In this document: positions 57,291 through 64,000 of the stretch, in pieces | Position numbering within the stretch: position 1 is the stretch's first letter | Layout of the letters: each line of letters starts with the position of its first letter | Source: Formicarius rufipectus | Lineage: Eukaryota > Chordata > Aves > Passeriformes > Formicariidae | Direction: 5' to 3' | Assembly (NCBI GenBank): GCA_013399695.1 | Contig: VXAU01002292.1 | Span: forward strand, 294,927 to 358,926 | Length of the DNA: 64,000 bases | Program-made: the position numbers and the translations under genes | Notes under the pieces: model-generated | Told to the model about the DNA's origin: nothing | Seen by the model: the letters and a program-made list of their open reading frames with translations, nothing else | Database searches by the model: none

Positions 57291-60200
57291 TTAATTGCTT
57301 CATCTGTAGTAGTTTTATACTCCTCTTCCAGGTTTGTGTTCAGAAGCACCTGCTTATTATTTCCTATTATACCATTTGCATGAAAAAAACCAGCATCAGA
57401 AAAATTTTCAAAGCAGTGCTATGCTATATTACTGAACAAATGAACAGCAACTTCTGAGAAAGGGTGGCTTTTCAGTCGGTCAGAGCCTCCTGGAGTCTGT
57501 GGAAAGGCTCCTGATAGTTGCAACAGAGCTTCTTGGATGGGTGTGCATGAGTAAGGCTGGTGGGGGGAACTTACTGTCTTTGTGGGGTGGCTTTTGGTTG
57601 CCTGCACCGGCCACTTCCAGCTTCCACAGGCACACTTGGTATTGGATTGCTGTTGGAATGCAAGATTTCTTTAGAAAGGGCAGTGCAGTGCCTCACCATG
57701 GAGAGATCTGGGTGTCTTGCCTATGGCAGGAACCTTCTGCACTAGTGGTGGGATGCAGATTTCTCAGAGGCAGACTTGCTTGTCAGTGTATCCCTTGCAC
57801 TGGACTTCGAGGAATGCTGGGGAAATTGTAATGCCAGTGCATGAGATGTGGCTTCAGCTGGAAAACTAGGAACGGTTCTGGTTGCCTGTATGCTTGGCAG
57901 ACAAGCTTGAAAGGGAGTCAGCATAGGAGAAGGGCAAGCGGGAAGAGCAGAGGCTCAGAGAGAACTAAGGGTGGAATGGAGGTCTGTAAGTACACTTGGA
58001 ACAAATTGCGTTGGAGGGAGTGGCTGCTCAAGCGCACAGGTGGTTGAAGGATCCTGAGAAAGGAGGGACCTTGATTGCAGCTGAGCTGGAAGGGAGATGT
58101 TCTGGCTTGTTGGTGAGCCTAGGGACTGGAGGTAGGAAAACTGCAGCTGAGCCTAGGTTCCCCCACTGCTCTGTGATGGGACGTGCAGGTTGGCTGCCTG
58201 CACAGGTCAGGAATGGGAGCAAGAAGTAGGGTGACAGCAGGGATTTGCTTCTGAGTTCCTTAAAAGCAACTGCTTTCTTCTGGGAAGACACCTGAACTGT
58301 GTGATGATGTTAAAATAATCCTGGTTCAAAGGTTCTTTAAAAACCTACTGTTCTATTTTGAGCTGAGTGAGGACTTCTGTTTAGCACTAAACAAGAGACT
58401 TCTTTAAACCAAACCAAAAATAGATGTTTTTAATGTAATGGCTGTTTTTTTTCCCCATCTTTATTAAATACCTCCTACAATCACAAAATGGCTTCATTTT
58501 CCTAATGTTTTGTTTCTGGTGCTTTCTGTCCAGTTAATCAAGTACCATCAAATCTTTTTGTGTTTCTGCTAATTTATACCTTCGTTTTCGTGCCCTGAAT
58601 ATAGAGTTTCTTTGGAATGATAAGCTGTGTGATTAGCAAAACCGCTGCACTCCTAATCAGAATGTATGAGTCACTTACCAATTTTTCTTCATATTTCATT
58701 GTAAATTTTCCTTCTGAGACTTGTAAGGCTTTTTATCCTGCTCTTCATTAAGTTTGTGCAGGATACACATTTTATATATTTGCTGGTGTAAAAATTTACA
58801 CATTGGAAGAGTGGAGAGCGTTGCTTCTCCCAGCCTTGTGATGGGTGTCTGTTGCTCCTTCTAGAGTCAGCCAGGATGATTTATGTGCAATTAGCACATT
58901 AATGTGGCCTTGTGTTGTGCTGAGAGTTGGCATGTGGTTGCTATCTTGAAGGCCCTGGTCTAATCTAAAGCAAAAGTAACATGGAAGGGAAGAGAACGAG
59001 TGAAGTGATCAGTGACCACAATCAGTTGTGTGATAACTTTTTCCAAGCACAGGCGTTTGATACAGATACCAGCATCCCTGCTGGCCATTGGGAGGCTTCC
59101 TGGCATGGTTTGTACCTGAGACTGGCTGTGGGCTTAGGGAGCTGTCAAACCAGTGTCTTCTGTTATGGCACACAGCTCCAAGGCTTCGCTCTGCTAGAAA
59201 GCTGGTGCTGCTCCAAACTGGTTTCCCCCAACATCTGCTTCAGGCCAGAGGAGCTGCCTGGGGCATTGCTGATTTGTGCTGGCTAAGGTGGTTGTGTAGC
59301 AGCATCCATGAGCAGGCACACTTCTCTGGAGGCTCAGTGGGGTAAGTTGTACCTTCACACCTTGCACAAGTTAGAGGTGCAGGAAGAGGGAGGTGTTTGT
59401 TTTGCAGGGAGTTGTTACTTTCAGCTCTTTATAGAGAAGAAAATACTGCATCCCCCACACACCACCGCCCCGATAAAACAAATTCCCCATCACTGTTTCC
59501 CACTGAATCTTTGCTTTGGTGTATGGTGTGTGGGATAGGAGCTGGTGTTGCTGGTGTTTTACCCAGAGGTTTTCACTCTGCATTGACAAATTGCTGAGGC
59601 TGAGGGGAGGCCATTTGGCAATGGCTGTTTCACCTACACCTTAACTGTGTTTCTCCTCCTTCCAGCCCTGAAAGTCACCAAGTTTTCTCCTTAAGCATGG
59701 CTGACTCCAAAAGGACTCATTTTCTGAACTGTGGCAAGGATAGTGCCAGGGAGCTGGCACTGTGAGGAAGGACTATGGGAATACTTTATAGCTTTGAAAG
59801 GAACCTGTTGCTTGAAGCATGAGCTAGGTTTGGACTTTCTTACTTCTGTGCATCATGTTTGCAAAGAGGATTGGGCAAAACAGGACTGACGGGGCACAAG
59901 TACAGCAGGGATACTGCTGCAATGTTTTGCAGTATCAGAGAGGCAAAGTTGTGCCAAGGAAATGCTAATTATTAAAAAAAAAAGAACACCCCACGTAATT
60001 AGTTGTGGTAGAAGTAAGTTAAATAGTTAACATGGACTCTGAAATCTTCCCCTGCTCTCATCTGAGCTGAGAATATTGGAAAGCTTTTTCAAATAATTAA
60101 TAAAAGGGAGATATTTGCTAGTAGTGTGGTTGAAGTTTTAACTTTTAATACTGAAAATTCCCCTCTGGTGCCAGCACAGTAAGTATCATGGATTGCTGCA

Positions 60201-63200
60201 ATTAAACCAGTGCATTAAGTTATTCATAATACTCTTTCTGGGCAGCTTTCCCACCTGCTTAATCTGTGCTATACAAGCATTTATTAGAACTGACTGTTGA
60301 AAAACGCCAAGCTAAATTGGACACTAGAAAAAAATACTGAAAAAAATCAATATGATGCCCTAAACTGGTTTAGTATGTCTTTCCTCTTCAATAATCCTAC
60401 ATGTTACTGATTTATTTGCTGTAATGAACATGCCATTCAACTGAAACAAGATTAGCTGCTTAAACTGCAGCATTAAACAGGAAGCAACTTTAATGCTGCC
60501 TTATATTTCATTGTAATGCTCAGCGTTTACAGTGGTGTCTCATTCTCTCCTGTAATAATGAGTTTGTGTGAGGATCATGGAAGGCTCTGAAATGGTGTTT
60601 TGATAAAGCATTTAAAACAGTAAATTTGAGTTGGGGCATTGCAGTGTCGCACCTCCTTCATCCAAACCTAAGTAGAACCAAACCAGTGAGCAGGATTAAT
60701 GCACAAATTTATATTCCCTGCAGGATTTTTCCGGGGTTAACCATGAAATAAATGGCTTATGTCAAACTGATCTAGGTTAAGACAGAACAGCCACTGGTTA
60801 TTCCTTTGGACTTCATTCAAAATCTGTTTTCAAGCATTTCAAAGAGTAGCAATTTACTGTGCTAGAAAAAAACAGACTACAAGGAGCAGGCATAAAGATG
60901 GGAGATTTTCAAGGGAGTCTGTGGCAGGGGACAGGGAAATAACAGTGATACAGGTGTTTTATACCTATCTGGTATTGTATAATAGAAAGTCTGTTCTATT
61001 TTATATTACTGGCAGGACTGACAAGCTTAAGCTCTCCAGTTTGGGTAAAAATGTGTGGTGTTCTCTTCCTGCTACAGGAGCAAACATCAACTAGGGGGTC
61101 TGTAAAGCCAGTGTTCTGTTCTTTCCCTCTGTCATGGAAAGTCTGCTTTAGGTAATTACCTTCCCTTCTTTTTCATTAAGAAGCAAGTTGTATTTGTTAG
61201 GGCTTCAGTATATTCTCCACAGTTCCAGAAGTTGCGATGAATTTTCAGTTTTCAGTACAGTATTATGTTTTTGGAACATTATGATAACTTTCTAATGTGT
61301 ATTTCAGCAGATTTTTAGGATCTTGGAGTCAAACTTAGAATACCAAAACCAGAGAAATGGGTTTCAAAGTATTGCAGACGTGTGCTGAGTTCAGAGCTAT
61401 TACTTCAACATATAGAAATGAGAAAGAATGTGAAAAGCAGTGCATTTGCACTGTGCTGGAGTAGGTTTTCAAATGCAGTTAGTGGTCCTAACTCTGGAAG
61501 ATGCATGCTATATCTGGTGAATGCTGCTTTTCTACAGGTGATCAGAACAGAGCATCAAAAGTGATCCGACAAAGGGAGAATTGAGGTACAGAAGGAAGCT
61601 ATTTCTGGAGGAGCAAATTCACTCTGGAAGTCTGTTAGGAGGAGCAGCTTTACTTTGCACTGCTCCCTTAAAAAGAATGGAGCAATGAAGATGCTTTCAG
61701 AACATTTGCTTGAAAGGTGAGTGCGGGGATGCACAGACAGGGCTTGTGAGTGTCGGCAAAGACAGTATTTTGCCACTGATATGACACTTCTTCATGGAAA
61801 AATGGAATCTCAAAGTGTATGTGCCCAGAGAGGAACATTCATACTTCAAGGGAAAAATAATGTCCTCAACAGCTGGTTTAAAATGGAGTAACAGGTTTCT
61901 ACAAAACACTTCGTTGTGTATTTTGTTTTTGGTTTTGTTTTTTTGTTTTTTTTTTTTTTTTAATTTATTTTTCAGTTATCAGGAGTCCTCTCAGCACTGT
62001 TTGCTGTTCTCCAAACTGCAGAGATATAAGCAATGCTTGCGTCTCACCCCCAAGGTCTGGTCACTGATTTACAGCAGGCTGTGTCCCTACTGCATAATAG
62101 GTTTTGGGTGTTTTGTTTGTTTGTTTGTTTTTTGCTAAAGAGATAAGCAAGATATAAGGAGCTGTCTTTATTGCAGTGACTCACGTGAACAACTTTAGGC
62201 CCACTCTTAAGCTCTCACAGTCATATTTCATTCAAAGACCAAGTGATTTGTGTGATCTAACTCACAGCAACGTAAGGACTTGGACTTACCTGCTTGATGT
62301 CCAAGCAAGCATCAGGAAAAGGGACAGTGAGAAGGAAGGAATGAGGGAGCAGCAGTGAAATCAAGCAAGAGAAAGGAGGATTGAATAGTCCTGGGAAAGC
62401 CTCTGCCCTGCCTCAGCTTGTATAACGGGGGCTTATACAACACGTAACCCAATCTGACCCTGGCCCTACCAGTGCTCAGGGACTATGTTTTTACTAAGAT
62501 TAAGCTTTTCTTTTTTCCTGGAACAATTTCTTTGGCTTTTAGCTTGCCCGTTGGCTGGCATGGCCAAAGCAACCTTGCCTGTTTATTTTTATGATATTTA
62601 GCTGGCTGAGTACTGCAAAAGGCATGCATACAGCTTCCCCCTGGAGTCCCACAGCAGCATCTCACCAGGAAAGGCTGCTGGCAGGAGGTGCACTACCTAC
62701 CAGAAATGCTGTCTGTTTTCTGCTAGTAATAACATTGTTGGGGATGGAAAGAGAAAGGTGGTAAATATAACAACACCCTTCAGTTTAGCAAAGCACCTGT
62801 AAGATTCCTAAATAAAATGGGTCTCTTGTTTCTTTAAAGGCTACAGAAGCTGCCCAGAGCTTAATTTATCTAGGAAGCATTAGGGTTTCTGCCTTCTGGA
62901 TTTTTATTCATGGTAACATGAGGGACTGGAGCCTCTGGCTTCAGCCTGGTGTCAGCAGTGGTGCTGTATCTTTGAGCACTGGGAAGCTGCTGGCTGATGC
63001 ACTGATCAGCCACATCAAAGCCCAGCAACTTTCCCTGTGACAGCTGTCCCCCATCTATTGTATCCATGAGGTAAGAGCTAGGACTTCTGAGGGGACAAAT
63101 CATAACCATTTTCTCTAGTAGTGACTTGGAAGTCCAAATCCAGCCTTCAGAAATGTGGTCAAACTCACTGACCCACAGCACAGTGTAGCATCTCAACAGT

Positions 63201-64000
63201 CAACCCACTTTGAAAGCAGGACTTGGGCTCCTGTGAGGCTTATTTCTTCTGAATGCTATTTATTCTGTTTTAGCTATAAGGTATTTTTGAAAATACTAGG
63301 CCAAGTTCAGCATTTAAATGGTCTCTAGTTCCTGTCTGTCAACCTTATTTCAATTGATAGTCTCTTGTTTTTTCACTACCGGGGCTTTGAATTTTCTTTA
63401 TTCAAAGTTTGCTATACAGGGTATGTGAACTTGCTTTTCCGAGTCACCTCCCATGGAGACCTTCAGTGCAATGTGTGGCACCACTGAGACTGAAAACCAC
63501 AGTTCCAACTCAGTCACAGGCTGTCATCCTGACATCCCTGACTGGTGCTCTGTAGTAGGCCATCCTCGGTTTCTCTGACTTTCTTCTGACTGTAAAATCT
63601 ACAGTCAATACCGTTCAGGTGTTCTCCCAGGACTTGTCGCATCTCCCAGCTCTAAAATCCACGGTGTTTGGTGGTTCTTCAGCCTTCGTTGCAACACGAT
63701 GGAGTGACATTTGCCATCTCAGAAAGGGTTTCTGTAGCCTGTGATTACTGCTCTATCTTTAATATCTGCAATCCTGATTCAAGCAGAGTAGGTACAGCTT
63801 ACTGCAGTTTCACCAGATGAGAGCTGGGTTCTCACAATAAAAATGACTACAACAGCTTTCCCTGGGGATATGTTATTCAGCTTACTGCAAGGGACAGCAG
63901 AGATTCATGGTCACTAGGGGTGGAAGGAAAAGAAGTCCATAACTGTAGAGGGCAACTCTAGAAAAAAAGATGAAAGCAACTTTATACGGTCTCACAAAGT
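57291..64000. other. Intergenic DNA downstream of OSTM1
   Basis: AT-rich unique sequence. Simple tracts occur near 59972-59983 (A) and 61936-61961 (T/G). Frames of up to 114 codons have no signal, domain or splice support. SEC63 is the gene expected further right by vertebrate synteny, but none of its exons is recognisable here. Confidence 0.55.

Overview
The window looks like a songbird-type (passerine) chromosome segment. It contains one confidently identified gene and a large amount of non-coding DNA. The organism is inferred from retroelements. There are CR1 LINE 3' ends with the typical bird tail. There is a short SINE whose head is a decayed tRNA-Ile(AAT) and whose tail is CR1-like, the architecture of TguSINE1, known from passerines. 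There are also four copies of one ERVL-like LTR family. The species cannot be fixed from the sequence.

The gene is OSTM1 (osteopetrosis-associated transmembrane protein 1, the beta subunit of the lysosomal ClC-7 Cl-/H+ exchanger). It lies on the + strand, with six coding exons at 47193-47525, 50416-50530, 52016-52113, 53154-53318, 54100-54265 and 54572-54627. All introns are GT-AG and the phases join cleanly into a predicted 310-residue type I membrane protein. A 3' UTR of about 0.5 to 2.6 kb follows, depending on which poly(A) signal is used. The promoter lies partly in an assembly gap (46547-47158).

The 47 kb to the left of OSTM1 shows no coding exons that I can recognise. In vertebrates OSTM1 lies head to head with NR2E1 (TLX), so this is probably the NR2E1-OSTM1 intergenic region, with NR2E1 expected beyond the left edge on the - strand. 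From 0 to about 31 kb the DNA is AT-rich with scattered LTRs, a SINE, a CR1 and simple repeats. It is interrupted by motif-dense stretches that look like conserved non-coding elements (9.8-10.1, 18.2-18.9, 28.0-28.4 kb). From about 31.9 to 39.1 kb there is a cluster of CpG islands alternating with motif-rich AT-balanced blocks. The most striking block (35.48-35.88 kb) carries three perfect POU octamers, a SOX core and a homeodomain palindrome in under 400 bp. This fits a developmental neural regulatory domain, but conservation could not be tested here. From 39.1 to 46.5 kb there is unique DNA, a CR1, a long TTTTC microsatellite and a small CpG island. To the right of OSTM1 (57.3-64 kb) nothing coding was found; SEC63 would be the next gene expected from vertebrate synteny.

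No bacterial-type system, CRISPR or intact mobile-element protein was found. Most long open frames are chance frames in GC-rich or low-complexity DNA, or run through assembly gaps.
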